Of a stretch of 34,714 nucleotides of DNA, positions 8,276 to 17,710 are shown in pieces (positions within the stretch are counted from its first letter, which is position 1; the number at the start of each line of letters is the position of its first letter). The notes beneath the pieces were generated by a model. That model made no database searches, was not told where the DNA came from, and worked only from the letters and a program-made list of their open reading frames with translations. Position numbers and translations under genes: made by a program. Source of the stretch: Clostridiales bacterium (lineage in GTDB: Bacteria; Bacillota; Sulfobacillia; CADDZV01). Location of the stretch: contig CADDZV010000012.1 of the NCBI GenBank assembly GCA_902812875.1, positions 1 to 34,714 of the forward strand, written 5' to 3'.

Positions 8276-9183
8276 CGTACTTTCTGGTCGTAGGCGTCAC
8301 CGTGGCTGTGTTTGCCATCCTTGCCCTCAGCCTCAACATTATTGCCGGTTACGCCGGCCAGCCGCATCTGGGGCAGGCGGCCTTCTTCGGGCTCGGGGCG
8401 TATACGGCGGCCATTTTATCGACACGTTACGGGGTTTCGTTCTGGCTTGACCTGCCGGCGGCCCTTATAGTGGCGGGTCTCGTCGGGGTTATACTCGGTG
8501 TGATCAGCCTGCGGCTTGCACGTGACTTTTTGGCCATCACCACCATCGGTATCAATTTTGTCATGGTGGCCATTTTCCAGTATGTGCCGTTTTTCGGCGG
8601 CGCGATGGGTATTCCGGCTATTCCTTCACCGGCCATTGCGGGACACGAGTTCGGTTACCGCGACTTTTTCGTGACTGCGGTGGTGTTGGTGATCATGGTC
8701 GCAGCACTCAGTGCTTATCTTGAGCGCACCTGGTTTGGAGCTGCCCTGAAAGCCATCAAGGACGATGAGCAGGCGGCGGCGGCGGTCGGGATCCAGGTGG
8801 CGTCGTACAAGATCGCCGCCTTTGTGCTTGGTACTGCCCTGGCGGGCTTGGCGGGCGGTTTTTATGCCCACTTCATGAGCGTAGTGACACCAAACGGTTT
8901 TGGGTTCCCGGTTTCTGTGAGCATCCTCTCCATGCTCGTATTTGGTGGACTCGGCACTATCCGGGGGGCGCTGGCGGGAGCCGTTCTCCTTGGGATTATG
9001 CCGGAGGTTTTCCGGTTTATTTCCAACTACCGGCTTTTGGTCTACGGTTTTCTTTTGCTGTTTATGGTGCGTTTCCAGCCGCAGGGGATTGTGGGAGAGG
9101 ACTCCTGGCTGGTCCACCAGATCGGCCGCTTGGCCGGGTCTTTGCGGACAGGGGGTGCCAGGCGTGACACTGCTGGAGGTTGA
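8272..9183 (+). CDS. livM: Branched-chain amino acid type ABC transporter permease LivM
   Basis: The second permease subunit, 303 residues with about eight to ten membrane segments. Family marks include LSLNIIAGYAGQPHLGQAAFFGLGAYTAAIL at the N-terminus and VFGGLGTIRGALAGAVLL near the C-terminus, the latter being the contact region for the ATPases. It starts inside the livH stop codon (ATGA overlap) and overlaps the start of livG by about 20 bases. The late segment LLFMVRFQPQGIVG is the usual LivM ending. Confidence 0.92.
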   Translation: MTYFLVVGVTVAVFAILALSLNIIAGYAGQPHLGQAAFFGLGAYTAAILSTRYGVSFWLDLPAALIVAGLVGVILGVISLRLARDFLAITTIGINFVMVAIFQYVPFFGGAMGIPAIPSPAIAGHEFGYRDFFVTAVVLVIMVAALSAYLERTWFGAALKAIKDDEQAAAAVGIQVASYKIAAFVLGTALAGLAGGFYAHFMSVVTPNGFGFPVSVSILSMLVFGGLGTIRGALAGAVLLGIMPEVFRFISNYRLLVYGFLLLFMVRFQPQGIVGEDSWLVHQIGRLAGSLRTGGARRDTAGG

Positions 9184-9943
9184 CCGCCTGACGGTGCGCT
9201 TCCGCGGCTTGACCGCTGTCGACGGCGTCAGCCTGGCCGTGGCGGAAGGCGAGTTTGTCGCCATTATCGGGCCGAACGGGGCTGGTAAGACCACGCTTTT
9301 CAATGTGATCGCCGGGAGCCTGCGGCCGTCGGCGGGCGAAATCCGTTTTGCCGGCCGGCCCGTGGCTGGCCTTGGTGCTGCCCGCATGAGCCAGCTTGGC
9401 GTGGGCCGTACGTTCCAGGTGGCACGGCCGTTCGGGTCGCTCACCGTGCGCGAAAACGTGCGGCTGGCAGCGGGCAGGCACTATCTGGCCAACCCTTTGG
9501 CGGCGTGGGGCCGCCGGGGGCGGGACCGTGAGGTGGAGGCCCGGGTGGCCCATCTGCTTGCGGTCACGGGGCTGGTCGGCTTGGCGGACCGCCGGGCGGC
9601 GGATCTCAACATGGGCGGGCTGCGGCGTCTCGAGATCGCACGGGCTCTGGCACTGGAGCCGCGGCTTCTTTTGCTCGACGAGCCAGCCGCCGGGCTCGGT
9701 GTCGACGGGATACGGCCTTTGGCCGAACTCATCCGTTCCTTGCGTTCGCAGCATCTCACGGTTTTGCTGGTCGAGCACCACGTTGGCTTCGCGCTTTCGC
9801 TGTGTGACCGCGTGGTGGTGCTCGACCAGGGCAAAAAGATCTTCGAAGGCACACCGGAAGCCGTCCGCCGAGACGAGCGCGTGATTACAGCCTACCTGGG
9901 GGAGTCCGGTGCCGGGGAAGGGGCGATGTCCGGTGGCGACTGA
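9164..9943 (+). CDS. livG: ABC transporter ATP-binding protein LivG
   Basis: A cytoplasmic ATPase subunit of about 259 residues. Visible are Walker A GPNGAGKT, the Q-loop region GVGRTFQ, a Walker B segment LLLLDEPAAGL and the switch histidine in LVEHHV. The signature region reads NMGGLRRLEIARAL, in which the usual LSGG(Q) is altered to NMGG; departures from LSYG are common in LivG. The GTG at 9164 was chosen because it begins the conserved LLEVDRLTVRF strand; GTG 9155 is also in frame. The gene overlaps both livM and livF, as expected for one transcript. Confidence 0.9.
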   Translation: MTLLEVDRLTVRFRGLTAVDGVSLAVAEGEFVAIIGPNGAGKTTLFNVIAGSLRPSAGEIRFAGRPVAGLGAARMSQLGVGRTFQVARPFGSLTVRENVRLAAGRHYLANPLAAWGRRGRDREVEARVAHLLAVTGLVGLADRRAADLNMGGLRRLEIARALALEPRLLLLDEPAAGLGVDGIRPLAELIRSLRSQHLTVLLVEHHVGFALSLCDRVVVLDQGKKIFEGTPEAVRRDERVITAYLGESGAGEGAMSGGD

Positions 9944-10655
9944 GCCCTTGCTTGTGGTTTCTGACCTGCGCGTGAGCTATGGCCGGGCGCAGGTCTTGGA
10001 CGGGGTGCGGCTGGCGGTAGGGAAGGGCGAGTTTGTGACGGTGGTGGGGGCAAACGGCGCCGGCAAGACCACCCTGCTGCGGGCGATCATGGGGCTGGTG
10101 CCTGCCCGCGGCCGCGTGCAGGTGCACGGCCAGGATATCCTGCCCTGGCCGCCGCACCGGCGGGCCGAACTACGCATCGGCTATGTGCCCGAGGGTCGGC
10201 GGGTGTTTGCGGACCTGACCGTGTTCGAAAACCTACAGGCCGGTGCCTACCGTCTGCCGGGCGGCCGCACCGCGTTGCAGGCACGGCTCGACTTTGTCTA
10301 CGGGCTATTCCCGCGTCTGGCGGAAAGGCGCCACCAGCTGGCGGCCAGTCTCAGCGGTGGTGAGCAGCAGATGCTGGCGGTGGGCCGGGCCCTCATGATC
10401 GATCCCGTGCTTTTGATCATCGACGAGATCTCCATGGGGCTCGCACCGGTGGTAGTAGACCAGCTTTTCCGCGTCTTCGGCGATATGCACCGGCAAGGGG
10501 TAACGATCCTGCTGGTGGATCAAAATGCACAAAAAGCCTTGGCCGCAGCCGACCGCGGCTATGTGATGGAAACAGGCCGGATCACCATGGAGGGGCCGGC
10601 GGGCGAGCTGCGGAACAATCCGGCGGTGGTGGAGGCATATCTGCAGTCGTTGTGA
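9933..10655 (+). CDS. livF: ABC transporter ATP-binding protein LivF
   Basis: The second ATPase of the importer, about 240 residues. It carries Walker A GANGAGKT, signature [15 protein letters not shown], Walker [12 protein letters not shown] and the LivF-typical [19 protein letters not shown]. The start at GTG 9933 overlaps the livG stop and gives the usual N-terminus [12 protein letters not shown]; an in-frame ATG at 9909 is a weaker alternative. Its stop is 50 bases before hutU, so hutU probably shares the transcript. Confidence 0.92.
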   Translation: MATEPLLVVSDLRVSYGRAQVLDGVRLAVGKGEFVTVVGANGAGKTTLLRAIMGLVPARGRVQVHGQDILPWPPHRRAELRIGYVPEGRRVFADLTVFENLQAGAYRLPGGRTALQARLDFVYGLFPRLAERRHQLAASLSGGEQQMLAVGRALMIDPVLLIIDEISMGLAPVVVDQLFRVFGDMHRQGVTILLVDQNAQKALAAADRGYVMETGRITMEGPAGELRNNPAVVEAYLQSL

Positions 10656-10705
10656 TCAGCAAGGTGCACGGTAAGCACAATTTTCTCGCACAGGAGGGAT
10701 TGGCA

Positions 10706-12391
10706 ATGGCAAGTGGGCCACGGGAAGTGCACGCGCCGCGGGGGACGACCCTGACGGCCAAGTCATGGCAGACGGAGGCTCCCCTCCGCATGCTGATGAA
10801 CAACCTCGACCCGGCGGTGGCGGAAAAGCCAGACGAGCTTATTGTTTACGGCGGGGCCGGCAAGGCCGCCCGGTCGTGGGAGGCTTTTGACGCCATTGTG
10901 GCCACGCTGCGGGACCTGGAAGAGGACGAGACCTTGCTCATCCAGTCCGGTAAGCCGGTGGGCGTGTTCAAGACCCACAAGTTCGCGCCGCGGGTACTCA
11001 TTTCCAACGCCATGCTGGTACCGGCCTGGGCCACGTGGGAAAACTTCTGGGATCTTGAGGCGAAGGGGCTCACCATGTTCGGCCAGATGACGGCCGGGTC
11101 GTGGATTTACATCGGCACGCAGGGGATCATCCAGGGCACGTACGAAACCCTCGCGGAGGCGGCCCGCCAGCACTTCGGCGGCAGTCTGGCCGGGCGCGTG
11201 GTGCTGACGGCCGGCCTCGGAGGCATGGGTGGGGCGCAGCCCTTGGCGATCACCATGAACGAGGGAGTCGGCCTCATCATCGAGGTCGATCCGGACCGCA
11301 TCCGCCGGCGGTACGACACGCACTTTGTCGACCGCAAGACGGAATCGATCGATGAAGCTCTGGCGTGGGTGGAGGATGCCCGCCGCCGCAAGGAACCGCT
11401 GTCGGTCGCCCTTTTGGGCAACGCCGCCGAGGTGGAGCCGGAACTTCTCCGCCGCGGATTCCAGCCGGACATCGTCACTGACCAGACCTCTGCCCACGAC
11501 CCGCTCAAGGGTTACATCCCGGCCGGGCTCAGCCTGGCCGAGGCGGCCGAGCTACGGCAGAAAAACCCGGAAGAATATGTGCGGCGTGCCCGGGCCTCGA
11601 TGGCCGAACAGATGCGGGCCATCCTGGGCTTCAAGCAGGCCGGGGCAATCGTGTTCGATTACGGCAACAACCTCCGCGAGCAGGCCACCCTGGGCGGTGT
11701 GCCCCGGGAAGAGGCGTACTCGTACCCGGGCTTTGTGCCGGCCTACGTGCGGAACCTGTTCTGCGAGGGCAAGGGGCCGTTCCGCTGGGCAGCCCTTTCG
11801 GGTGATCCGGAAGACATCTACAAGACGGACAAGGCCATCCTGGAGCTGTTCCCGGAAAACGAGTCGCTCCGCCGCTGGATCACCATGGCGGAGAAGAAGA
11901 TCCCCTTCCAGGGTCTGCCGGCCCGGATCTGCTGGCTTGGCTATGGGGAGCGGGATAAGGCAGGACTCAAGTTCAACGACATGGTGCGGAAGGGCGAACT
12001 CAAGGCGCCGATCGTCATCGGCCGTGACCACTTGGACGCCGGTTCGGTGGCATCGCCGTACCGCGAGACGGAGGCCATGAAGGACGGCTCCGATGCCATC
12101 GCAGACTGGCCGATCCTCAACGCTCTTCTGAACACCGCGGCGGGAGCAACCTGGGTGTCAGTGCACCACGGCGGCGGCGTCGGCATCGGCTATGCCATCC
12201 ACGCCGGCATGGTGGTTGTGTGTGACGGCACGGACGATGCGGATGAGCGGCTGAAGCGTGTGTTGGTCACCGACCCCGGCACAGGCGTCATGCGGCATGC
12301 GGACGCCGGGTACGAGAAGGCCCGGCAGGTGGCGAAGGAGCGCGGGCTGCGGCTGCCCATGATCGAGTGGGAGGAGAAGCATAGGAGCTAG
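10706..12391 (+). CDS. hutU: Urocanate hydratase
   Basis: Urocanate hydratase (561 residues) converts urocanate to imidazolonepropionate in histidine breakdown, using tightly bound NAD+ as an electrophile. The full-length family sequence is present. The N-terminal [11 protein letters not shown] is followed by the NAD-binding loop [12 protein letters not shown], the catalytic region [14 protein letters not shown] with its conserved cysteine, and [17 protein letters not shown] and [12 protein letters not shown] near the end. The ATG follows AGGAGGGAT with good spacing; no alternative is needed. It lies directly behind livF, but hutH, hutI and hutG are not in the window. The transporter may therefore bring in histidine, urocanate or a related compound, which is inference. 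Confidence 0.96.
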   Translation: MASGPREVHAPRGTTLTAKSWQTEAPLRMLMNNLDPAVAEKPDELIVYGGAGKAARSWEAFDAIVATLRDLEEDETLLIQSGKPVGVFKTHKFAPRVLISNAMLVPAWATWENFWDLEAKGLTMFGQMTAGSWIYIGTQGIIQGTYETLAEAARQHFGGSLAGRVVLTAGLGGMGGAQPLAITMNEGVGLIIEVDPDRIRRRYDTHFVDRKTESIDEALAWVEDARRRKEPLSVALLGNAAEVEPELLRRGFQPDIVTDQTSAHDPLKGYIPAGLSLAEAAELRQKNPEEYVRRARASMAEQMRAILGFKQAGAIVFDYGNNLREQATLGGVPREEAYSYPGFVPAYVRNLFCEGKGPFRWAALSGDPEDIYKTDKAILELFPENESLRRWITMAEKKIPFQGLPARICWLGYGERDKAGLKFNDMVRKGELKAPIVIGRDHLDAGSVASPYRETEAMKDGSDAIADWPILNALLNTAAGATWVSVHHGGGVGIGYAIHAGMVVVCDGTDDADERLKRVLVTDPGTGVMRHADAGYEKARQVAKERGLRLPMIEWEEKHRS

Positions 12392-12424
12392 CAGCATCTG
12401 GGCTAACCAGCCGTGCCGGTTCGA

Positions 12425-12552
12425 GGCACGGGATACCCGCAATCTGTAATTCATTGGCAAGATGCAGGCACGCGGTGCCCAAATCGCGGTCCTCGGATTG
12501 CAAAATGGGCACCGTGTGTCCATATTTGCGGAAAAACAGGCACGCGATACCC
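12425..12552. repeat. Four degenerate 14-bp dyad repeats between hutU and the M14 peptidase
   Basis: The 237-base gap after hutU contains GGCACGGGATACCC (12425), GGCACGCGGTGCCC (12467), GGCACCGTGTGTCC (12508) and GGCACGCGATACCC (12539). The unit is an imperfect palindrome of the form GGCAC-N4-GTGCC. Start-to-start distances are 42, 41 and 31 bases, near whole helical turns. It could be an operator array for a regulator of the downstream peptidase genes, or decayed dispersed repeats. No terminator with a T-tract is seen in the gap. Confidence 0.5.
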
Positions 12553-12628
12553 CGATCCCCGGTGGGGCAGCAGGAGTTATGGTGCGATTCCCGAATAATG
12601 CGGAAACAGAACGATCGGGGGGATCGCT

Positions 12629-14296
12629 TTGCCTTTAGACCTGGTTTTCGATCACTTTTACACCTACGGTGAGCTCACGCGCTATCTGGAGGAGGCGGCG
12701 GCCCAGTACCCGGCTCTGGCCAGCCTGCAGTCGGTCGGCAAGAGCTTCGAGGGCCGGGAGATCTGGTGCCTGACCATCACCAATCAGGCCAGCGGTCCAG
12801 ATACGGCTAAGCCTGCCGTATACTTCGACGGCAACATTCACGCCGGTGAGGTGACGGGCTCGCACGTCTGCCTGTATACCATCAAGCAGCTGCTGGAAGG
12901 GTACGGCACGGACCCGGAGATCACGTACCTGCTCGATACTAGGGCGTTCTATATCCTGCCCCGCGTCAACCCGGACGGTGCCGAGATGTACCTGACCACG
13001 CCGTTCATGCTGCGGTCATCGGTTCGGCCATATCCGGAGCCCGAGGAGAAGGAAGGCCTGCGGGCGGAGGACATCAACGGCGACGGGCTCATCCTGCAGA
13101 TGCGCGTTCCCGATCCCAACGGGCCGTGGAAGGTCAGCGACCGGGATCCCCGGCTCATGGTGCTACGCCGCCCCGATGACTACAAGGGCCAGTTCTATCG
13201 CGTCTATCCCGAGGGCCGTGTCTACGGGCACCCGGAGGGCACCCCGAAGGTGGCTCCGAGCCGGTTCGGGCTGGATATCAACCGCAACTTCCCAGCCAAC
13301 TGGCGGATTGAGCAATCGGGGGCGGGTCCCTATCCACTTTCCGAACCGGAGACGCGCGCGCTGGCAGAGTTCATCATCAACCACCTCAATATCAGCACCT
13401 TCCAGGCGTACCACACATCGGGCGGCGTTATCTACCGTCCGTTCTGCACCAAGCCCGACAGCGACATGATCCCGGCCGACCTCGCCCTGTTCCGGGCCAT
13501 CGGCCTGCGCGGACAGGAGATCACGGGCTACAAACCCCTGCCTGCTTCCCACGGGGGACTTGGGGCTAGCCGGGCTGGCATTTTCATCGACTGGGTATAC
13601 GAACACCGCGGCATTATCGGGTTTAGCACCGAGTTGTGGGACATGGCCGGGCGTGCCGACGTGAACAAGGACAAGGAGTGGCGGGACAAGACCCCACAGG
13701 ACATCGAGGAAGACGAACTCAAGCTGCTCAAATGGCAGGATGAGCATCTCGGCGGGCGCGGTTTCGTGCCCTGGACGGGCTTTGACCACCCCGACTTCGG
13801 CTATGTCGAGATAGGCGGGTGGGTACAGAAGACGGTGCGGCAGAACGCTCCGCCCGGCCCGCTCCTCGAGGACGAGTGCCAGCGGAGCCACCGGTTTGCC
13901 ATCAGTATGGCCCTGACAACGCCGCGGCTGGTATGGTCCGACGTGACGGCGACGCCGGTGGCGCCTGGGGTTTTCCGGGTAGCGGCTACTTTGCGGAACG
14001 AGGGTTATCTCGCCACTTACGTCACCCAGCAAGCCCTGCGGATCAACGCCGTCAAGCCGGTGAAGGTGACGTTGTCCGTCCCCGGTGGTGAGGTGCTGAG
14101 CGGCCGGGCCGAAAAAGAAATCGGCCATCTCGAGGGTCGTGCCAGCGTAGTGGCCGGCCCGTGGGGGGCGCGCATGTCCGGCGACCAGGAGCGCCCGCTG
14201 GTGTGGGTCGTCAAGGCGCCCGCGGGCAGCATGGTTGAGCTGACGGCTGCTTCGGAGCGCGGCGGGACCGCGCGGGCCACGGTGACGTTGGGATAA
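12629..14296 (+). CDS. M14-family zinc carboxypeptidase, cytoplasmic
   Basis: A metallocarboxypeptidase of about 555 residues. The zinc ligands HAGE (GNIHAGEVTGSHV, near residues 71-74) and a later histidine in QAYHTSGG are visible, together with DINRNFPANW and the candidate general-base glutamate in GFSTELWD. The N-terminal part is the catalytic domain; the last about 130 residues look like a beta-rich accessory domain (TLRNEGYLATYVTQQ and following). No signal peptide is seen, so it should act on imported peptides or amino acid conjugates in the cytoplasm, matching the transporter and amidase neighbours. The TTG start follows a GGGGGGATC ribosome binding site. Confidence 0.88.
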   Translation: MPLDLVFDHFYTYGELTRYLEEAAAQYPALASLQSVGKSFEGREIWCLTITNQASGPDTAKPAVYFDGNIHAGEVTGSHVCLYTIKQLLEGYGTDPEITYLLDTRAFYILPRVNPDGAEMYLTTPFMLRSSVRPYPEPEEKEGLRAEDINGDGLILQMRVPDPNGPWKVSDRDPRLMVLRRPDDYKGQFYRVYPEGRVYGHPEGTPKVAPSRFGLDINRNFPANWRIEQSGAGPYPLSEPETRALAEFIINHLNISTFQAYHTSGGVIYRPFCTKPDSDMIPADLALFRAIGLRGQEITGYKPLPASHGGLGASRAGIFIDWVYEHRGIIGFSTELWDMAGRADVNKDKEWRDKTPQDIEEDELKLLKWQDEHLGGRGFVPWTGFDHPDFGYVEIGGWVQKTVRQNAPPGPLLEDECQRSHRFAISMALTTPRLVWSDVTATPVAPGVFRVAATLRNEGYLATYVTQQALRINAVKPVKVTLSVPGGEVLSGRAEKEIGHLEGRASVVAGPWGARMSGDQERPLVWVVKAPAGSMVELTAASERGGTARATVTLG

Positions 14297-14304
14297 GCCG
14301 CCGG

Positions 14305-14324
14305 ACCGCGGCCAGGGCCGCGGT
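14305..14324 (+). terminator. Stem-loop after the M14 peptidase gene
   Basis: An 8-bp perfect GC stem, ACCGCGGC with GCCGCGGT, and a CAGG loop. It is followed by GCTTTCGG with no real T-tract, so termination is probably partial and the next genes are likely still co-transcribed. Confidence 0.4.
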
Positions 14325-14388
14325 GCTTTCGGCGGGCGGCAGGAGTCGGTCAGGCGGGGTGGAACCCAGATGTGGGGGTGAGCCAGGT

Positions 14389-14994
14389 TTGGCTGAGAAC
14401 AGGCAAGATGCCACCGGAATAACTTCCGACGGTGGCCAGACACCGCAGAGCATTGAGGATCTCTCCCGCGCGGAACTCGTCGCCCTCATGGCCGACATGG
14501 CCAAGCGGTGGCTTGCCCACGACGGCCTGTGGTTCCAGGCCGTCGAGCGGGCCTACGGGCTTGACGAGGCCATGCGCCTCGATGCCGAGGCGTGGCGCGA
14601 TCTCACCGTGAACGAAGCCCAGCGTATTATGCGGTTTTTGCACATGGAACCAGGCGGCGGGCTTGGCGCGTTGGAACGGGCTTTGCGTTTCCGGCTCTAC
14701 GCTTTGGTGAACGAACAGCGTAGCGAACGCCCCGACAGCAACACCCTGGTCTTCCAAATGACCACCTGTCGCGTGCAGGAGGCACGCCGGCGGAAGGGCC
14801 TGCCCGATTTCCCGTGCAAGGCGGTGGGGATCGTGGAGTACAGCGGTTTTGCCAGCACGATCGACCCCCGGATCAAAACGGAGGTCATCGCCTGTCCTCC
14901 CGACGATACGCCGCGTGATTACTACTGCGCCTGGCGGTTTAGCATCGACGGGGAAGGCGGCAAAGGCCCCACCACCGGGGAAGGACAGCCATGA
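14389..14994 (+). CDS. DUF6125-like protein with conserved cysteines
   Basis: A soluble protein of about 201 residues. The C-terminal half has four evenly spread cysteine motifs: TTCRVQEARRRKG, FPCKAVG, IACPPDD and YCAWRF. This pattern, with the N-terminal helix LVALMADMAKRWLAHDGLWF, matches my recollection of the DUF6125 family, related in style to small Cys-dependent hydrolases. Family naming is from memory and moderately confident; no activity is established. A TTG start at 14389 was preferred because GGTGAG lies 6 bases upstream; longer frames back to 14323 lack a binding site. The stop overlaps the amidase ATG (ATGA), so the two are translationally coupled and likely work on related substrates. 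Confidence 0.7.
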   Translation: MAENRQDATGITSDGGQTPQSIEDLSRAELVALMADMAKRWLAHDGLWFQAVERAYGLDEAMRLDAEAWRDLTVNEAQRIMRFLHMEPGGGLGALERALRFRLYALVNEQRSERPDSNTLVFQMTTCRVQEARRRKGLPDFPCKAVGIVEYSGFASTIDPRIKTEVIACPPDDTPRDYYCAWRFSIDGEGGKGPTTGEGQP

Positions 14995-16886
14995 AAGACG
15001 AACAGGATCCAAAGCCGTCTTCGCTGCCACAGGACCAGGCAGAGCTCGCCCGGGCAGTGGCGGCGGTGATGCGGGGAGTGGAACGCGATATCATGCAACG
15101 CCAGCCGGGTGCACGCCTTGACGAGGCCATGCTGGCCGACATTGCCGGCCGGCTTGATGTTCTGGCCGCCAAGGTGCGCGCGTTGCACCTTAGCCTGCTC
15201 AAGGACGTGCCACCTGCACTTACCTACCACCTACCGCACCAAGCCGAAGCGGGTGCGGTCCGGGTGCCGGCGTCCCTGTGGCAGGCCCTGGCGGGCCCGG
15301 GCGGCACCGGCTATGCATCTGTGCAGGCTGCTGCCCAAGGCGGCGCCCCGCCGGCCGCAAAACGGTCGGGTCCGCCCGCTTTCTATGACGGATCAAAAGA
15401 CCGCTTGCTTCCGGCAGTCCACGCCGACGACCCTCTGGCCGGGGTCGGGGCAAAAGAACTCGCAGATCTCATCCGCCGGGGGGAGGTCTCGCCGGTGGAT
15501 GCTGTGCAGGCCGCGTTGGACCGTATCGGTGCCCTGGACGAAAGCGTGCGGGCGTGGGTGACGGTGTGGGGCGAAAAGGCCATGGAAGAGGCCGAGGCCG
15601 CGGCCGACGCAATCGCCAAGGGCGAGCCCGTGGGACCGCTCCATGGCGTGCCGGTGGGGGTCAAGGACATCTTCGAGATCACCGGCCTTGTAACCACGGC
15701 TGGCTCGCAAGTGCTAGCTGGGCATGTGTCGCGCCTGACAGCGGCAGCGGTGGAACGGCTGCAGGCAGCAGGCGCCATCGTGATTGGGAAGACGGCCACG
15801 CACGAGTTTGCTTTCGGCGTCACCACCGACACGCCGTTCCACGGCCCGGTGCATAACCCGTGGGTCTTGGACCGCGTGCCGGGCGGCTCGAGTGGCGGAT
15901 CGGGTGCCGCCGTCGCCGCGCGCATGGTGCCGGCCGCCCTCGGCACGGACACAGGCGGTTCCGTGCGCATCCCAGCTGCCCTGTGTGGCACGGTCGGGCT
16001 GAAACCTACCTTCGGCATGATCAGCAAATACGGGGTGATACCGCTGGCCTGGTCGCAGGACCACGTCGGGGTGCTGACTTCCTCGGTCGAGGATGCCGCT
16101 TTGTTCCTGCGTGTGCTGGCAGGACCTGACCCCCGCGATCCGAGCACGTTGGCGGAACTGCCCGGCGGCTTTTTGCAAGCCCTCGACGCGCTGGCGGGCC
16201 CGGTAAACGAAGCCGGAGCAACGGCCGGTGCCGGTTTAGGCGGGTCGCTGCCCGCGGTGGTGGCAGTCCCCTTTGACTGGCTGGCGGCTGGTGAGGTGGA
16301 CGAAGGTATCCGGGCAGCATTCCAAAGCCTTTTGAGTCGCCTCGAGGCCGCGGGCGTCCAGGTGCAGGATGCCAAGTTACCGCCGGCCCGGGCGATGGCC
16401 GTCGTGAACCGGTTCATTTCCCTTTGCGAAGGAGCCTCGTACCATGCCGATACCTTGCTCGAACGGCCGGGCGACTTCAGTGTGGCCGTCCGCAGCCGCT
16501 TCGAGCTCGGGCAGTTCCTGCTGGCCAAGGATTACATAACAATGCAACGGCTGCGGGGCGAGCTGGCCAGGTTGGTCACCGAAAGTTTACGTAACACTGG
16601 GGCCACGGTCATATTGCTGCCGGCCACACCGGTTCCCGCGCCCCGCATCGGGCAGGAGATTTGGTCTTGGCCGGGGGGCCCCGAAGCGGTCCCCGATACC
16701 CTGATCCGGTTCACGGCCCCGTTCAGCCTGACGGGACATCCGGTCATAACCGTGCCTGCCGGGCTGGTGACAGCACCAGACGATGGGCGTCTTTTGCCGT
16801 GGGGGCTGCAGGTGGTGGGGCGGCCGCTCGCGGACGTTGTGGTGCTGGCAGCAGCCAAGGCGATCGCCCGGTCAGTGCTCTCCTAA
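14991..16886 (+). CDS. Amidase-signature (GatA-like) amidohydrolase with N-terminal extension
   Basis: The protein has 631 residues. From about residue 145 on it is an amidase-signature enzyme, which cleaves a C-N amide bond with a Ser-cisSer-Lys triad. The triad residues are seen in GVPVGVKDIF (K225), GGSSGGSGAA (S300/S301) and GTDTGGSVRIPAALCG (S324). The first about 140 residues are an extension not found in a minimal amidase. Part of it is helical (LARAVAAVMRGVERD and following), and an Ala/Gly/Pro-rich linker runs about 100-130. The gene overlaps the preceding DUF6125-like gene by ATGA. No GatB or GatC is nearby, so it is probably a catabolic amidase rather than the tRNA amidotransferase. 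Substrate unknown. Confidence 0.88.
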   Translation: MKDEQDPKPSSLPQDQAELARAVAAVMRGVERDIMQRQPGARLDEAMLADIAGRLDVLAAKVRALHLSLLKDVPPALTYHLPHQAEAGAVRVPASLWQALAGPGGTGYASVQAAAQGGAPPAAKRSGPPAFYDGSKDRLLPAVHADDPLAGVGAKELADLIRRGEVSPVDAVQAALDRIGALDESVRAWVTVWGEKAMEEAEAAADAIAKGEPVGPLHGVPVGVKDIFEITGLVTTAGSQVLAGHVSRLTAAAVERLQAAGAIVIGKTATHEFAFGVTTDTPFHGPVHNPWVLDRVPGGSSGGSGAAVAARMVPAALGTDTGGSVRIPAALCGTVGLKPTFGMISKYGVIPLAWSQDHVGVLTSSVEDAALFLRVLAGPDPRDPSTLAELPGGFLQALDALAGPVNEAGATAGAGLGGSLPAVVAVPFDWLAAGEVDEGIRAAFQSLLSRLEAAGVQVQDAKLPPARAMAVVNRFISLCEGASYHADTLLERPGDFSVAVRSRFELGQFLLAKDYITMQRLRGELARLVTESLRNTGATVILLPATPVPAPRIGQEIWSWPGGPEAVPDTLIRFTAPFSLTGHPVITVPAGLVTAPDDGRLLPWGLQVVGRPLADVVVLAAAKAIARSVLS

Positions 16887-17705
16887 GGCAAGGTGCTTGT
16901 ACACTGACTCGGCCACGCGGCGAATAGTCCGCTGCGACTGTGCCCGGTCAGGAATTCCCCGCGTGAACACCACCAGGACAAACGCCCCCGACCGGCCGCC
17001 TTCGCGGTAATAGACGATCCCCGCGTCGTGCTCGATGCCGGGTATCCATCCCGTCTTGTGTGCCACTTCCCAGCGGGGAATGCCACCGAGCTCCTGCATG
17101 ACGTCGTCTACCTGCGGCGGCAGACCGGCCGGAATCCCGTCCTGGTATTGCTGCCGTTTCAGGATCCGGATCATCTCCAGGCAGGCCCGCTGGGATACGG
17201 CGGTGCCGCGGGCGATGTGTTCAAGGAGAAGGGCCATGTCGGCCGCCGTGATCGTATTCGTGCCCGCGCGCTGGGCAGGCACGACCTGCAGCTTGTTGTA
17301 CAAGCGCGAGCCGGTGAGCCCGAGGTCCGCCATCGTGCGGTTTACGTTTTCGCTGCCGACGAGATCGATGAGCATGTTCGTGGCGGTGTTGTCGCTCACG
17401 GTGATCATGAGCGTGACGAGGTCGATGACGGGCAGCTTGAGGCCCGGGCTGAGGTCTTGCAGGACCCCCGACCCGCCGACCTGGTCCTCGGCCCGCAGCA
17501 CCCGGCGATCGCCGAGGGCAAAGCGGCCGGCCGCCGCCTGTCGGAACACCTCCACCATGATGGGCAGTTTGATTACGCTGGCGGCGTAAAAGGGCTCCGC
17601 GGGATTGATCGCTACCTGCTCTCCCGTTCCGAGGTCGCGGGCTACCACCGCCACCGTGCCACCTGCTTCACGGGCGATGGTTTCGATAGTCTGGCTCCAG
17701 TCCAA
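16872..17705 (-). CDS. Beta-lactamase-fold serine hydrolase (class A-like)
   Basis: About 277 residues of the class A beta-lactamase/DD-peptidase fold. The three active-site boxes are present: SVIK in FYAASVIKLPIM, SDN in TVSDNTATNMLID, and KTG in VAHKTGWIPG. The general-base glutamate of true class A enzymes (ExxLN box) is not evident; the matching region reads YNKLQVVPAQRAGTN. It may therefore be a cell-wall or peptide hydrolase rather than a resistance enzyme. No signal peptide is seen with the chosen TTG start at 17705 (GAGAGGG 8 bases upstream); longer in-frame starts run into the upstream gene. It follows the Gmad2 lipoprotein gene closely and is probably co-transcribed with it. Confidence 0.8.
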   Translation of the reverse strand: MDWSQTIETIAREAGGTVAVVARDLGTGEQVAINPAEPFYAASVIKLPIMVEVFRQAAAGRFALGDRRVLRAEDQVGGSGVLQDLSPGLKLPVIDLVTLMITVSDNTATNMLIDLVGSENVNRTMADLGLTGSRLYNKLQVVPAQRAGTNTITAADMALLLEHIARGTAVSQRACLEMIRILKRQQYQDGIPAGLPPQVDDVMQELGGIPRWEVAHKTGWIPGIEHDAGIVYYREGGRSGAFVLVVFTRGIPDRAQSQRTIRRVAESVYKHLALGEH

Positions 17706-17710
17706 CCGGC

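Noticed and set aside
13163-14443. 426-residue minus-strand frame opposite the M14 peptidase
   Set aside because: Shadow frame; the plus strand carries the HxxE zinc motif and family segments.
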